Shown: positions 8,361 through 15,867, numbered from the stretch's first letter. The stretch: DNA of 36,347 bases from Bacteroidota bacterium (GCA_018267065.1 JAFDZG010000070.1:1-36347), one strand, 5' to 3'. Made by a program: numbers and translations. The notes: generated by a model from the sequence alone, not told the origin.

Positions 8361-8801
8361 GGTCGGCACGATGGCCTGTTTATCGGCCCGGCCGGTACGT
8401 TTCATCAGCAAATTTCCGTGTGATCGCGTTTGGGCTTGTGCCAGGGTATGTGATTTACCCGCCATGGTGCACGATTGCATCGCCTCCGTTCGGTGATGTT
8501 CCATCCGGCCCTGCTGCCCGCAAACTGCACCAGCAGCCGGAATGACCGACACTCCCGACATCTTTCCACCAGTTATACCAATTAGACATTCAATTCCGGC
8601 GAAAGCTGCCCTTTGGCCATTGTGAACAAGCCAGATCTCCCGCCTATCTGGCTTCCACTTTCGTACGGTTCCGCACAGCGGGACCGGTGATCCGGCGCTA
8701 CCATGTTCGAGGGCGGATGCAGTTGAATTTTCATTGGCAAAAACACCCTCCAAGGTTCACCTGCCCGCTTCGCATCTGCCCCGGGCAACCACCGCAAATG
8801 A
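8361..8801. other. Gene-free stretch between convergent genes
   Basis: About 440 bases between the end of the lipoprotein gene and the terminator of the OmpA-type gene. A minus-strand frame of 140 codons (8331-8753) crosses it, but its product is rich in Cys, Arg and Gly with no recognisable domain. I see no RNA gene or convincing repeat in it. Confidence 0.5.
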
Positions 8802-8833
8802 GTAGGGGCCGCCCCTTTCGAGGCGGCCCCTAC
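8802..8833 (-). terminator. Terminator hairpin downstream of the OmpA-type gene
   Basis: A perfect 12-base stem (8802-8813 with 8822-8833) around an eight-base loop, 23 bases beyond the stop of the minus-strand OmpA-type gene. The T run after it on the minus strand is weak. Confidence 0.7.
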
Positions 8834-8856
8834 CATGGATTGCTTCTGCCTTTCCC

Positions 8857-10221
8857 TTACTGCAGGAAGGTTACCTTGAATTCCACGCGACGGTTCTTGG
8901 CGCGGCCTGCCGCAGTAGCGTTGTCGGCCACAGGCATGGTTTCGCCGTGCCCGAAGCTCTGCAGACGTTTGTCGGCCACACCCTTTCCGATCAAGTAAGT
9001 GCGTACGGCTGCGGCACGGTCCTCGCTAAGCTTCTGGTTCTTGGCATCATCGCCTTGGTTGTCCGTGTACCCGTGGATTTCCAGGTCGTAGCTGGGGTTT
9101 TCGTTCATTACCTGCACCACTTGGTCAAGGATGGGGTAGCTGGTCTTCTTGATCACGCTCTTGCCTGTTTCGAACTGGATACCGGTCAATGCCTTCTCAA
9201 ACAGCTTCTTGGTCTTTTCTGACACTTCCGGGCAGCCGTTCATGCTGGCAACGCCCTTTACGGTGGGGCAACGGTCCAAGTTGTCGGGAATGCCATCACC
9301 GTCCGTGTCGGGGCAGCCATTGAACTGGGCCGGGCCCGCTTTGTCCGGGCAGGCGTCCATGTTATCCGCGATGCCGTCACCATCCTTGTCCGGGCAGCCT
9401 TGCAGGGTAGCCAAACCAGCTACGTCAGGGCAGCGGTCGTCCTTGTCAGGCACGCCGTCATGGTCGCGGTCTTCTTCGGGGTGTATCACCAGGCTGATAC
9501 CGTCGATGTAATAGTAGGCACGCTGATTGTCCGGGCCTTCGATCACCTTCTTTGTTTCAAAACCACCGTTGGGGAACGCGCCGAGCACGAGGTACTTTTC
9601 CGTGCCTTCAGCCGTAAAGGTGCCTTTTACCTCGGTCCAGTTCTGCTTGTCGTCCACAATGGTCGCAATGGACACTTGGGGCTTTTCGGCCAGTTGGTGG
9701 CGGAAATTGTACTTCAGCTCCGTGGGAGAGAGGTATGCGCCAATGCCGCTCACGGCCCGGTCGCTTCCGTTGGCAAGCTTCACGCGGAAGGACACGTCAT
9801 ATTTCTGGCCTGCGGCAAGGGGACCGGCCAAGGCCGTTTCCAAGTACTCGGAGTAGGTCTGGTAAGCCGGTTTGAAAGGATCTTCCTTGCCGCTCAGGAA
9901 ACGCTTCCAATTGTGTCGCTGGTCATCCTTGTAAGCCACAAAGCCCGCAAAATGCTCTCCTTCAAAAGCCGAGGCACCGGTGCCCATCAGGCCGTCCGGG
10001 ATGCCAACGGTATTGTGCCGGGCATCCTTGGAATACAGGTCCACGCTGCCTGCATTTGCATTCATCCAACCAGTGGCGTGGTCCAGTTGGTTCCAGGTTT
10101 TCACTGGTTTCCCGATTTCCTCGAACCCTCCATTTTTCACCAAGTTGGGTCCCGGGGTTTGGGCCATCAAGCCTGCAGACAGGAGAGTGCCTGCGGCAAT
10201 GGCAGTGAAATGATGTTCCAT
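8857..10221 (-). CDS. OmpA-family outer membrane protein with TSP3 repeats
   Basis: A 454-residue secreted protein. A signal peptide (1-21) ends L-M-A-Q. Residues about 25-245 form a beta-sandwich-like domain opening N-L-V-K-N-G-G-F-E-E and shared with the next gene upstream. Residues about 250-330 carry three thrombospondin type 3 calcium-binding repeats (DRDHDGVPDKDDRCPD, DKDGDGIADNMDACPD, DTDGDGIPDNLDRCP). Residues about 340-454 are an OmpA peptidoglycan-binding domain with LEIHGYTDNQGDD, LSEDRAAAVRTYL and a final A-K-N-R-R-V-E-F-K. It should sit in the outer membrane or periplasm and hold the cell wall, with the N-terminal domain facing a sugar or protein partner. It has its own promoter box at 10284-10291. 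Confidence 0.88.
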   Translation of the reverse strand: MEHHFTAIAAGTLLSAGLMAQTPGPNLVKNGGFEEIGKPVKTWNQLDHATGWMNANAGSVDLYSKDARHNTVGIPDGLMGTGASAFEGEHFAGFVAYKDDQRHNWKRFLSGKEDPFKPAYQTYSEYLETALAGPLAAGQKYDVSFRVKLANGSDRAVSGIGAYLSPTELKYNFRHQLAEKPQVSIATIVDDKQNWTEVKGTFTAEGTEKYLVLGAFPNGGFETKKVIEGPDNQRAYYYIDGISLVIHPEEDRDHDGVPDKDDRCPDVAGLATLQGCPDKDGDGIADNMDACPDKAGPAQFNGCPDTDGDGIPDNLDRCPTVKGVASMNGCPEVSEKTKKLFEKALTGIQFETGKSVIKKTSYPILDQVVQVMNENPSYDLEIHGYTDNQGDDAKNQKLSEDRAAAVRTYLIGKGVADKRLQSFGHGETMPVADNATAAGRAKNRRVEFKVTFLQ

Positions 10222-10283
10222 AATGCTAAAGTTTTGGTTGTTCAGTTATTCACGGAGCGATTAAACCCGCTCCATGTTGGCCG

Positions 10284-10291
10284 CAAAGGTA
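10284..10291 (-). promoter_or_regulatory. -7 box of the OmpA-type gene
   Basis: TACCTTTG on the minus strand, a full match to TAnnTTTG, 62 bases before the ATG and just after the stop of the upstream paralogue. No clear -33 TTG is seen at the expected spacing. Confidence 0.55.
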
Positions 10292-10301
10292 TGCGCGCAG
10301 A

Positions 10302-11087
10302 TCAATTCTTGCCGCTTTCCGCAGGCACCTCCTGCAGGGATACATGATCCAGGAAGAAGTATGCGAACTGGTTGTCCGCTCCTTCAATGATGCGCTTGGT
10401 TTCAAAGATGGCCGTGGGGAAGGTGCCGATCACCAAATACTGCTCGCCACCATCCGCCTTGAAGGTGCCTTTGATCTCCACCCACTTCCCGCGTTCCTCC
10501 AGCAGGTCGGTTTCCACCACTTGCGGGCGCTCCTTCAAGAAGCTCCGGTTGGGATAGTCCAACTTTACCGGTGATACGAATGCACCGATCCCGGAGATGG
10601 CCCTGTCGCTGTTCTGGGCCAAGGCCACGCTGAAGCTCAGTTCATAGGTATGCCCTTCCTTCAAGGGCGCGTTCAACCGGATCTGGGGATATTCTGAGTA
10701 GCTGTTCCAGCCGGGCTTAAAAGGATCCTGCGGGTCACCGTCATAATTGAAGCGCTGGTCATCCTTCCATGAAAAGAAGCCTGCGTAGTGGTCACCGTCA
10801 ACTGGATCGATCTTTCCGTAGAAGTTCTCCGGGATGCCAACGGTTTTAGCCTTGGCCGATTTGTCAAAGAGCTCGGCCAATCCCAAGGTCACCGTGTTCC
10901 AATCCTCCGCCCGGTCCAATTGGTCGAAGGTGGTGGGCGGTTTGTTCACCAGCTCAAAATTCCCGTTGAACACAAGCTCCTTGCTCACAAAGTTCTGTGC
11001 GTTCACTGCGAAGGTTGAAACACAGGCAACGGCAACAGGCATGAGGGTGCGCTGAAGTGGAAAGTTGAAAATTGTTGCCTTCGTCAT
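10302..11087 (-). CDS. Secreted paralogue of the OmpA-type protein's N-terminal domain
   Basis: A 261-residue protein with a signal peptide ending F-A-V-N-A-Q (about residue 30), then a single domain that follows the N-terminal domain of the neighbouring OmpA-type protein almost step by step: N-G-N-F-E, F-D-Q-L-D-R-A-E-D-W, T-V-G-I-P, D-G-D-H-Y-A-G-F, DDQRFNYDGDPQDPFKP, Y-S-E-Y, S-D-R-A-(I/V)-S-G-I-G-A, IIEGADNQFAYFFLD. It lacks the TSP3 and OmpA parts and stops after V-P-A-E-S-G-K-N. A tandem duplication with loss or gain of the C-terminal half is the simplest origin. The start at 11087 is chosen for the signal peptide; the frame is open to 11177. The N-G-x-F-E start resembles carbohydrate-binding beta-sandwich modules. 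Confidence 0.82.
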   Translation of the reverse strand: MTKATIFNFPLQRTLMPVAVACVSTFAVNAQNFVSKELVFNGNFELVNKPPTTFDQLDRAEDWNTVTLGLAELFDKSAKAKTVGIPENFYGKIDPVDGDHYAGFFSWKDDQRFNYDGDPQDPFKPGWNSYSEYPQIRLNAPLKEGHTYELSFSVALAQNSDRAISGIGAFVSPVKLDYPNRSFLKERPQVVETDLLEERGKWVEIKGTFKADGGEQYLVIGTFPTAIFETKRIIEGADNQFAYFFLDHVSLQEVPAESGKN

Positions 11088-11247
11088 GCTTGGGTCAGGT
11101 TGGGCTGGTGATGGCGTTTCCTTGGAATGGGCGGTATTGGCAAAAACCATTCCAACGCGCTCGCAAAGTACGAACATGCCCAGTAGGGAGCATTTGGCAA
11201 AGGTTGCCGGTGCCTACCGCATGCAAGGGTGGAACACTGGAAACCAC

Positions 11248-11274
11248 AAGCCCCGGCCTGCAGGACCGGGGCTT
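11248..11274 (-). terminator. Hairpin after tRNA-Gly
   Basis: A perfect nine-base stem (11248-11256 with 11266-11274) with a nine-base loop, directly beyond the 3' end of the minus-strand tRNA-Gly. The T run on that strand is weak. Confidence 0.65.
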
Positions 11275-11276
11275 TG

Positions 11277-11349
11277 AGCGGGAAACGGGATTCGAACCCG
11301 CGACCCTCAGCTTGGGAAGCTGATGCTCTACCAACTGAGCTACTCCCGC
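11277..11349 (-). tRNA. tRNA-Gly (anticodon CCC)
   Basis: A 73-base minus-strand tRNA. The acceptor stem pairs GCGGGAG with TTCCCGC (one G-T), the D stem is GCTC/GAGC, the anticodon stem TCAGC/GCTGA holds the loop TTCCCAA with anticodon CCC, and the T arm carries GTTCGAAT. The discriminator is T and CCA is not encoded. It reads GGG codons, in keeping with the GC-rich genome. Confidence 0.93.
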
Positions 11350-11439
11350 TTGAGGCCGCGAATGTAGTGAGCTACTGAGATCCGGATGTTCTTGAACGGG
11401 GAATACGGGCACAAGTCAAGTGCGGTTCATCGAAGCGGC

Positions 11440-11447
11440 TATATTTG
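11440..11447 (+). promoter_or_regulatory. -7 box upstream of tRNA-Pro
   Basis: TATATTTG, a full match to TAnnTTTG, 41 bases before the mature 5' end of tRNA-Pro. No TTG at the usual -33 spacing is evident. Confidence 0.6.
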
Positions 11448-11488
11448 CCGCCCGATTCAGCAGCGAATTGGAGTTGTGGAACGAGCTA

Positions 11489-11563
11489 CGGGGTGTAGCT
11501 CAGCCCGGTTAGAGTGCTACGTTCGGGACGTAGAGGCCGGTGGTTCGAATCCACTCACCCCGA
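11489..11563 (+). tRNA. tRNA-Pro (anticodon CGG)
   Basis: A 75-base tRNA. The acceptor stem pairs CGGGGTG with CACCCCG, the anticodon stem CTACG/CGTAG holds TTCGGGA with anticodon CGG, and the T arm is GGTGG-TTCGAAT-CCACT. The discriminator is A and CCA is not encoded. Its last 16 bases are the start of a 56-base direct repeat. Confidence 0.95.
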
Positions 11564-11603
11564 CAGTGCAAAGCCCTTGCAACGCAGTTGCAGGGGCTTT
11601 TTC
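11548..11603 (+). repeat. Direct repeat copy 1: tRNA-Pro 3' end plus terminator
   Basis: The last 16 bases of tRNA-Pro, a short linker and the terminator hairpin form a 56-base unit repeated without mismatch at 11718-11773, 170 bases downstream. A shorter worn copy follows at 11795-11822. Confidence 0.9.
11571..11602 (+). terminator. Terminator of tRNA-Pro
   Basis: Thirteen-base stem (11571-11583 with 11587-11599, one T-G wobble), three-base loop, then TTT. It ends tRNA-Pro transcription. Confidence 0.85.
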
Positions 11604-11717
11604 GTGGAAAGCGAAGCCCAGCGGAGCTGGAGCGCGCGCGTTCCACGAAAGAGCCCGCGAACAAAGTGAGCCGGGGGGGGCACTGGGTGCCCCCCCTTGG
11701 AAAGCCCGTCCCCGGGC
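11604..11717. repeat. Structured 114-base segment between the two direct repeats
   Basis: It holds nested inverted repeats: TTCGTGGAA (11601-11609) against TTCCACGAA (11641-11649), with an inner CCAGC/GCTGG hairpin; then a ten-base stem of Gs with CAC at 11674-11683 pairing with 11687-11696 around TGG. Several frames cross it but none gives a plausible protein. It may be a REP-like unit or a folded non-coding segment. Confidence 0.6.
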
Positions 11718-11773
11718 AATCCACTCACCCCGACAGTGCAAAGCCCTTGCAACGCAGTTGCAGGGGCTTTTTC
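11718..11773 (+). repeat. Direct repeat copy 2: displaced tRNA-Pro 3' end plus terminator
   Basis: A perfect 56-base copy of 11548-11603, including the T-stem 3' arm, acceptor 3' strand and terminator, but without the rest of a tRNA. Tandem tRNA-end copies like this are typical scars of site-specific integration or of unequal recombination. No integrase gene is near. Confidence 0.9.
11741..11772 (+). terminator. Second copy of the tRNA-Pro terminator
   Basis: The same 13-base stem and T run as 11571-11602, carried in repeat copy 2. It gives a second stop for transcripts leaving the tRNA. Confidence 0.75.
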
Positions 11774-11794
11774 ATGGGTTGCGCAGCAGCAGCA

Positions 11795-11822
11795 CGGGCA
11801 ATCCGCCCGCTGCGACAGTGCA
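11795..11822 (+). repeat. Degenerate third copy of the tRNA-Pro end
   Basis: This 28-base stretch aligns with 11713-11740 without gaps: the first ten and last ten bases are identical and only five of 28 differ, all in the middle. It lacks the terminator. Confidence 0.65.
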
Positions 11823-11925
11823 TGGCACCATGCCACCGATGGCGTGGCGGAAGCAGCCGTTCCCCGGTCCGTGCCACCGGGCAGGCATCCCTTGGGGTAC
11901 CTCAAGCGTCTTGTAGTTGAACACC

Positions 11926-12117
11926 ATGTCACGCTCCTACAAAATAGCCCTTATCCTGAAGAGCCGGAACAGCCTGCCGGTGTATGAGGATCTTTCCCGG
12001 CTGAGCGATGCGGAGCTTGATGCGCAAGTGCGGAGCATGGTACGCCGCATGCGCACCAACGAAAGCAATGTGATCGCCCGGCTGGTGCTGCGCCGCCCCA
12101 CGTTCAGCCTGAACTGA
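11926..12117 (+). CDS. Small basic hypothetical protein
   Basis: A 63-residue frame whose product begins S-R-S-Y-K-I-A-L-I-L-K and ends in R-L-V-L-R-R-P-T-F-S-L-N, with a helical S-R-L-S-D-A-E-L-D-A-Q-V-R-S-M-V-R-R-M segment in the middle. I do not recognise the family. Support for a real gene comes from the balanced amino-acid composition and from its position directly beyond the repeat region with its own ATG. A TTG at 11917 could extend it by three residues. It could be a DNA- or RNA-binding peptide, but nothing shows that. Confidence 0.5.
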   Translation: MSRSYKIALILKSRNSLPVYEDLSRLSDAELDAQVRSMVRRMRTNESNVIARLVLRRPTFSLN

Positions 12118-12170
12118 ACAGTGTTGGCGGTACGGTGCAAGGCTGATCCGTTTTGTGACGGCGGGAATTC

Positions 12171-12178
12171 TATATTCG
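12171..12178 (+). promoter_or_regulatory. -7-like box before the small membrane protein gene
   Basis: TATATTCG differs from TAnnTTTG at one position and lies 21 bases before the ATG at 12200, in an AT-rich patch. Confidence 0.45.
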
Positions 12179-12199
12179 CCGCACCAAACAAAGCGAACC

Positions 12200-12325
12200 A
12201 TGTCGGCGCACGAGAACGAAGGTCATTTCCCGGAGGAATCGGAACAGAACGAAATCGGAGGCCCCGTGGTTGTTGCGCTGATGATCTTGGGCATGGTGGT
12301 CCTGATCATTTGGGCCAGTTGCTGA
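12200..12325 (+). CDS. Small single-pass membrane protein (41 residues)
   Basis: The frame gives an acidic, polar N-terminal half (residues 1-20, with H-E-N-E-G and E-E-S-E-Q-N-E) and a hydrophobic segment from about 22 to 39 (V-V-V-A-L-M-I-L-G-M-V-V-L-I-I-W-A), ending S-C. That is a clean pattern for a single membrane helix with the acidic end probably in the periplasm or cytosol. It is preceded by a promoter-like box at 12171-12178 and ends six bases before the convergent zinc-ribbon gene. Function unknown; it may be an accessory subunit of a membrane complex. Confidence 0.6.
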   Translation: MSAHENEGHFPEESEQNEIGGPVVVALMILGMVVLIIWASC

Positions 12326-12331
12326 GGAGCG

Positions 12332-12724
12332 CTAATTCTCGCCCCGCTCCAAGTATTCATCCCTGCGCACCAGCGCATACCAATCGCCGCTGAGTTCCAG
12401 GTACCCGTGTTCAAAACAGAACACGTACACATTGCCCACCTTGGTGCGGTAGATGTTGGTATGGTACATGAAATTGTAGCCGCGCTCCACCAATTTATCG
12501 CGGTGCACCTTGGCCTTTCCGCCAGGGTTCAGTTCACTTAGGATCCGCCTGTTGCGCTTCAACGTGTTCACCACGTTGCGCACATAATTGATGGGCGCAT
12601 TGTTGGTGCGGTAGTGGAAAAGATTGCGGCAAGCGTCTGAGCAAAATTTCTTGTCGGTACGGCCTTGAATGGGTTCCCCGCACTCCAGGCAAGCTTTTTT
12701 TCCGGTGGAAGTTTCGGCCAGCAT
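12332..12724 (-). CDS. Zinc-ribbon hypothetical protein
   Basis: A 130-residue soluble protein. Four cysteines arranged C-x2-C-x12-C-x3-C (residues 12, 15, 28, 32; CLECG...FCSDAC) form a zinc ribbon or treble clef near the N terminus. The rest is basic: V-N-T-L-K-R-N-R-R-I-L, then R-G-Y-N-F-M-Y-H-T-N-I-Y and V-Y-V-F-C-F-E-H-G-Y-L. I know this type only as an uncharacterised protein in Bacteroidota. A nucleic-acid-binding role is plausible from the zinc ribbon and charge. It is on the same strand as the L31 gene and beyond that gene's terminator. Confidence 0.72.
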   Translation of the reverse strand: MLAETSTGKKACLECGEPIQGRTDKKFCSDACRNLFHYRTNNAPINYVRNVVNTLKRNRRILSELNPGGKAKVHRDKLVERGYNFMYHTNIYRTKVGNVYVFCFEHGYLELSGDWYALVRRDEYLERGEN

Positions 12725-12750
12725 GTTGCCGAATGTAATGGGAATTCACG

Positions 12751-12781
12751 AAAAAGCCCCCTTCGCGTGCGAAGGGGGCTT
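12751..12781 (-). terminator. Terminator of the L31 gene
   Basis: A perfect 13-base stem (12754-12766 with 12769-12781) followed on the minus strand by TTTTT and then C-G-T-G, 20 bases past the L31 stop. Confidence 0.9.
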
Positions 12782-12801
12782 CAATGGAGGGTTGGGAAAG
12801 T

Positions 12802-13104
12802 TTATTCCGCAGTGGCACTGGCATCCTTGGGTGCGGATGCCGCATTCTTCATGTCGGCGTGCTTGGCGAAGCGCTTTTTGAACTTGTCCACGCGGCCAGC
12901 GGTGTCGATGAGCATCATCTTGCCGGTGTAGAATGGGTGCGAGGAACTGCTGATGTCCAGCTTGATGAGCGGATACTCTTTGCCGTCCTCCCACTTCATC
13001 GTGTCCTTCGTATTGGCGCAGCTCTTGCCCAGGAACATGTCGTCATTGCTCATGTCCTTGAAGATCACGGTGCGGTAGTTCTCGGGATGGATGCCTTTTT
13101 TCAT
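12802..13104 (-). CDS. rpmE2: 50S ribosomal protein L31, type B
   Basis: A 100-residue protein starting [17 protein letters not shown], the signature opening of type B L31, with S-S-S-H-P-F-Y-T-G near 55-62 and V-D-K-F-K-K-R-F near 73-80. It lacks the zinc-binding cysteine pairs of the type A form. The tail after residue 85 is Ala- and Ser-rich, longer than in many relatives. It is a component of the large ribosomal subunit. The start at 13104 is set by the family; the frame remains open to 13194. It has its own -7 box and terminator, so it is a single-gene unit. Confidence 0.95.
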   Translation of the reverse strand: MKKGIHPENYRTVIFKDMSNDDMFLGKSCANTKDTMKWEDGKEYPLIKLDISSSSHPFYTGKMMLIDTAGRVDKFKKRFAKHADMKNAASAPKDASATAE

Positions 13105-13150
13105 GGTCGCTCTGCTTTGCCGTGGGTGCACATGCTCCCCAACGGGGGCG

Positions 13151-13158
13151 CAAATGTA
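13151..13158 (-). promoter_or_regulatory. -7 box of the L31 gene
   Basis: TACATTTG on the minus strand, a full match to TAnnTTTG, leaving a leader of roughly 40 bases before the ATG at 13104. Confidence 0.65.
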
Positions 13159-13262
13159 ATGAAAAACTGATCCCCCGCAGCAGGGCACCGCCATGCATGT
13201 TCACCGGGCAATGATCCCCGGGACAATCCCGTAAATGCCGTGAACCCCCATCTTTGCACGCT

Positions 13263-14759
13263 TTGAAGTACATCCGCCCCACCCTGCTCCTTCTTATCCT
13301 TGTTGCCGGCTTGTTCGGCTGCCGCAAGGACCAGCTTTTCACCAATTCCACCGGTGCCAAACTGGAGCTATCGCAGGATTCCATCCTGTTCGACACGGTG
13401 TTCACCACCGTGGGCACCGTAACGCGCCGTTTCACGGTGCACAACCCCAACAGCGAGGGGGTGCGGACGGACATTGCCCTGGAGGGCGGCACCCCATCCC
13501 CCTACCGGATCAACGTGGACGGCAGCCCTGGCGTTAGCTTCAGCGGCGTGGAAATTCCTGCGGGCGACAGCATCTACGTCTTCGTGGAGGCCACCATTGA
13601 CGGAAGCAATGCCAACAACCCGTTCATCGTGGAGGACCACATCCTCTTCAACACCAATGGGAACCACCAAAAGGTAACCCTTCAGGCCTGGGGCCAAAAT
13701 GCGCATTTCTTCCGGCCGGACCAGCACGTACAGGGCTTCCCAGCCTTCAGCTACATCGCGGGCGGCTACGATTCGTCGGGCGCCCAGATCTGCGAAACCG
13801 TGCACTGGACCAACGATAAACCCTATGTGATCATGGGTTATGCGGTGGTGGACAGCTGCTGCACCTTGATCATCGACCCCGGCGTACGCGTGTATTTCCA
13901 TGGTGGTGGGGGATTATGGGTGTACCGGGGAGGGAACATCCTGGCCAATGGGACCGCGGACAATAAGATCACCTTCCAAGGGGACCGGCTGGAAGCGATG
14001 TACGCCGACCTGCCGGGCCAGTGGGACCGCATTTGGATCAATGACGGGCCGGCGGACAACAAGTTGACCCACGTAGACATCAAGAACGCGCTGATCGGCC
14101 TTCAGCCACAGAGCTGGATCGGGGTGCCGGGCCAGCCCACCAGTGCAAATTGGTTGGAGCTGAACAGCGTGAGCATCCGCAATTGTTCGGCAGCAGGCAT
14201 CCTTTCGGAGAATTACCGGATCAGGAGCACCAACCTGCTGGTGGCCAACTGCGGCCAGTACTGCGTGGCGCTTACCGGCGGCGGCCAGTACGATTTCAAT
14301 TATTGCACCATCGCCAATTATTGGGGTTACGATGTGCGGCAGGATCCGGCCTTCATCATGACCAACACCTTTACGGACATCAGCGGGGCCACGCAGGTGC
14401 GGAACATCGAGACGAGCCAATTCCGCAACGGCATCATCTACGGCAACAACACCAACGAATTCCAGCTTGTGTTTGACAACCAGGCCTCCACGAATTTCCA
14501 GTTCAGCAACTTCCTGTTCCGCACTGACCAATCCACCAGCGACGAGGCCCATTTCGCGAGCGGCACCACCTACCGCAACCAGGAGCCCGGCTTTGCCGAC
14601 CCGAACAACGGGGACTTCCACCTTCCATTCCACAACCCGCCGGTTTTTGCCGTGGGAAGGGGCATCGCCACGCCGGAGGATGATACCTCCCTATTCGATC
14701 TGGACGGAGTGTTCCGCCAGAGCCCCGATCTGGGTTGCTACGAAGGCAATCAGGAATAG
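13263..14759 (+). CDS. Lipoprotein with right-handed beta-helix repeats
   Basis: A 498-residue protein. The signal is K-Y-I-R-P-T-L-L-L-L-I-L-V-A-G-L-F-G-C, with Cys about residue 20 as the lipidation site. Residues about 40-150 look like a beta-sandwich (I-L-F-D-T-V-F-T-T-V-G-T-V-T-R-R-F-T-V-H-N). From about 190 to 420 the repeats of short strands (TLIIDPGVRVYFHGGGGLWV, NKITFQGDR, T-H-V-D-I-K-N-A) fit a right-handed parallel beta-helix. No ATG fits; TTG at 13263 matches the signal peptide, and TTG at 13254 is also possible but lies inside a CATCTTTG promoter-like box (13249-13256). A surface-exposed adhesin-like or polysaccharide-binding role is a guess; I see no catalytic motif. Confidence 0.75.
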   Translation: MKYIRPTLLLLILVAGLFGCRKDQLFTNSTGAKLELSQDSILFDTVFTTVGTVTRRFTVHNPNSEGVRTDIALEGGTPSPYRINVDGSPGVSFSGVEIPAGDSIYVFVEATIDGSNANNPFIVEDHILFNTNGNHQKVTLQAWGQNAHFFRPDQHVQGFPAFSYIAGGYDSSGAQICETVHWTNDKPYVIMGYAVVDSCCTLIIDPGVRVYFHGGGGLWVYRGGNILANGTADNKITFQGDRLEAMYADLPGQWDRIWINDGPADNKLTHVDIKNALIGLQPQSWIGVPGQPTSANWLELNSVSIRNCSAAGILSENYRIRSTNLLVANCGQYCVALTGGGQYDFNYCTIANYWGYDVRQDPAFIMTNTFTDISGATQVRNIETSQFRNGIIYGNNTNEFQLVFDNQASTNFQFSNFLFRTDQSTSDEAHFASGTTYRNQEPGFADPNNGDFHLPFHNPPVFAVGRGIATPEDDTSLFDLDGVFRQSPDLGCYEGNQE

Positions 14760-14767
14760 CGCGGCGA

Positions 14768-15841
14768 TCAGGCCAGCTCCAAGAGGAACCGCATGGTGTC
14801 CAAGTTGTCTGCGTATTCGCCGGGGCCGGGGCATTGCGCGGTGCCGAACGGCAGGTGGCCGTGGCCCACGATGCACTGCAGGCTTTCGTTCATTTCCTGC
14901 AGCCGCAACTCCACAGCACTGCGGTCGCCGTACCGTTCGTAGAGCAACGCCGAAACCGGGCTGGCGAGGCCAGTATCCTCCTTCATCAGCAGGAACCCGT
15001 TCTCCGTAATGGCGGCCTGGTCCATCAGCCACACGGCCTTGTTGAAATCATAATTGTTGGCGTACTTGTGGTGGTTGATGATGTTCTTCCAGCGGTAGAA
15101 TGCGCCGAACAAGCGGTCCAGGTTGAAATCCTGCGGGATGAAGACTTTGCCTACGTTGCGGCAGCCCAGGCCGAAATAACGGAACACATCCTCCCCCAAC
15201 GCATCCAGTTCGGCATCGCTTTCGGTGCCGTCCAGCAATGCCACGCTGCTCCTTCCCTTGCGCACGATCCGCGGCACGGTGCCGAAATAGTGCTCAAAAT
15301 ACCTGGCTGTGTTGTTGCTGCCCGTGGCGATCACGGCATCCACAGTGCCCAATTTGCCGGGCACCAGTTCCACCTTGGCGGCGAGGTCCGGGGCGAAGCA
15401 GGACAACATGGCCAAGAGCGCCGGCATCAGTCCGGCATCATCGGAGGACGGTTTCACCTTGGCGAGGTGGCCGCACAAGAGCACGCACAACAGGTCGTGA
15501 AAGCCGACAAAGGGCACATTCCCTGCCATGATGATGCCCACTGTCCGCATCCTGCGCTCTTCTCCCAATTGCGGATAGGTAGCGAGCCACTGCTCCAATG
15601 CTGTAACGTCCAGCAAGGCTGCCAAGCCTTGCACGGCATGGCGCACCTCTGTTTCCGTGAACCATCCGTTGCGGACATGGGCCTGTTTCAATGCTTCATC
15701 AAAGGCCGCATACTCCTGTTCCGTAAGGCCGCAAGCGTGGCCGGGCCAAGGCTGTAACCGTGCAAATTGGCCCAAGAGAAGGCCCAATTGGGCGAATGCG
15801 GCTTTGCGGGCGGCCAAGCCGGTGGAAGCAGGTCCGGTCAT
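14768..15841 (-). CDS. Acyl-CoA reductase, LuxC family
   Basis: A 357-residue protein matching the LuxC/aldehyde dehydrogenase fold: a [16 protein letters not shown] stretch (100-115) typical of Lux[11 protein letters not shown] at 126-135 for the nucleotide-binding part, [12 protein letters not shown] near 171-182, and [11 protein letters not shown] with the likely catalytic Cys227. Family members reduce fatty acyl-CoA or acyl carrier thioesters to aldehydes with NADPH. There are no luxA, B, D or E genes here, so it is not for light. It is divergent from a two-cluster ferredoxin, 92 bases away, a plausible electron partner. The start at 15841 removes a 15-residue upstream extension. Confidence 0.85.
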   Translation of the reverse strand: MTGPASTGLAARKAAFAQLGLLLGQFARLQPWPGHACGLTEQEYAAFDEALKQAHVRNGWFTETEVRHAVQGLAALLDVTALEQWLATYPQLGEERRMRTVGIIMAGNVPFVGFHDLLCVLLCGHLAKVKPSSDDAGLMPALLAMLSCFAPDLAAKVELVPGKLGTVDAVIATGSNNTARYFEHYFGTVPRIVRKGRSSVALLDGTESDAELDALGEDVFRYFGLGCRNVGKVFIPQDFNLDRLFGAFYRWKNIINHHKYANNYDFNKAVWLMDQAAITENGFLLMKEDTGLASPVSALLYERYGDRSAVELRLQEMNESLQCIVGHGHLPFGTAQCPGPGEYADNLDTMRFLLELA

Positions 15842-15859
15842 CGGATGGATCGAGCTATC

Positions 15860-15867
15860 TACTTTTG
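15860..15867 (+). promoter_or_regulatory. -7 box of the ferredoxin gene
   Basis: TACTTTTG, a full match to TAnnTTTG, lying 66 bases before the ferredoxin ATG and 18 bases outside the start of the divergent reductase gene. Confidence 0.55.

Noticed and set aside
8331..8753. A 140-codon frame on the minus strand in the 8361-8801 gap
   Set aside because: It starts at 8753 and overlaps the end of the lipoprotein gene; no domain, no promoter box, odd composition.
11604..11717. Small mobile insertion sequence
   Set aside because: No transposase frame and no target-site duplication apart from the tRNA-end repeat itself.
11548..11822. CRISPR array
   Set aside because: Three copies of falling similarity, unequal spacing (170 and 82 bases), and a unit that is a tRNA end plus terminator. 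No cas genes in the window.
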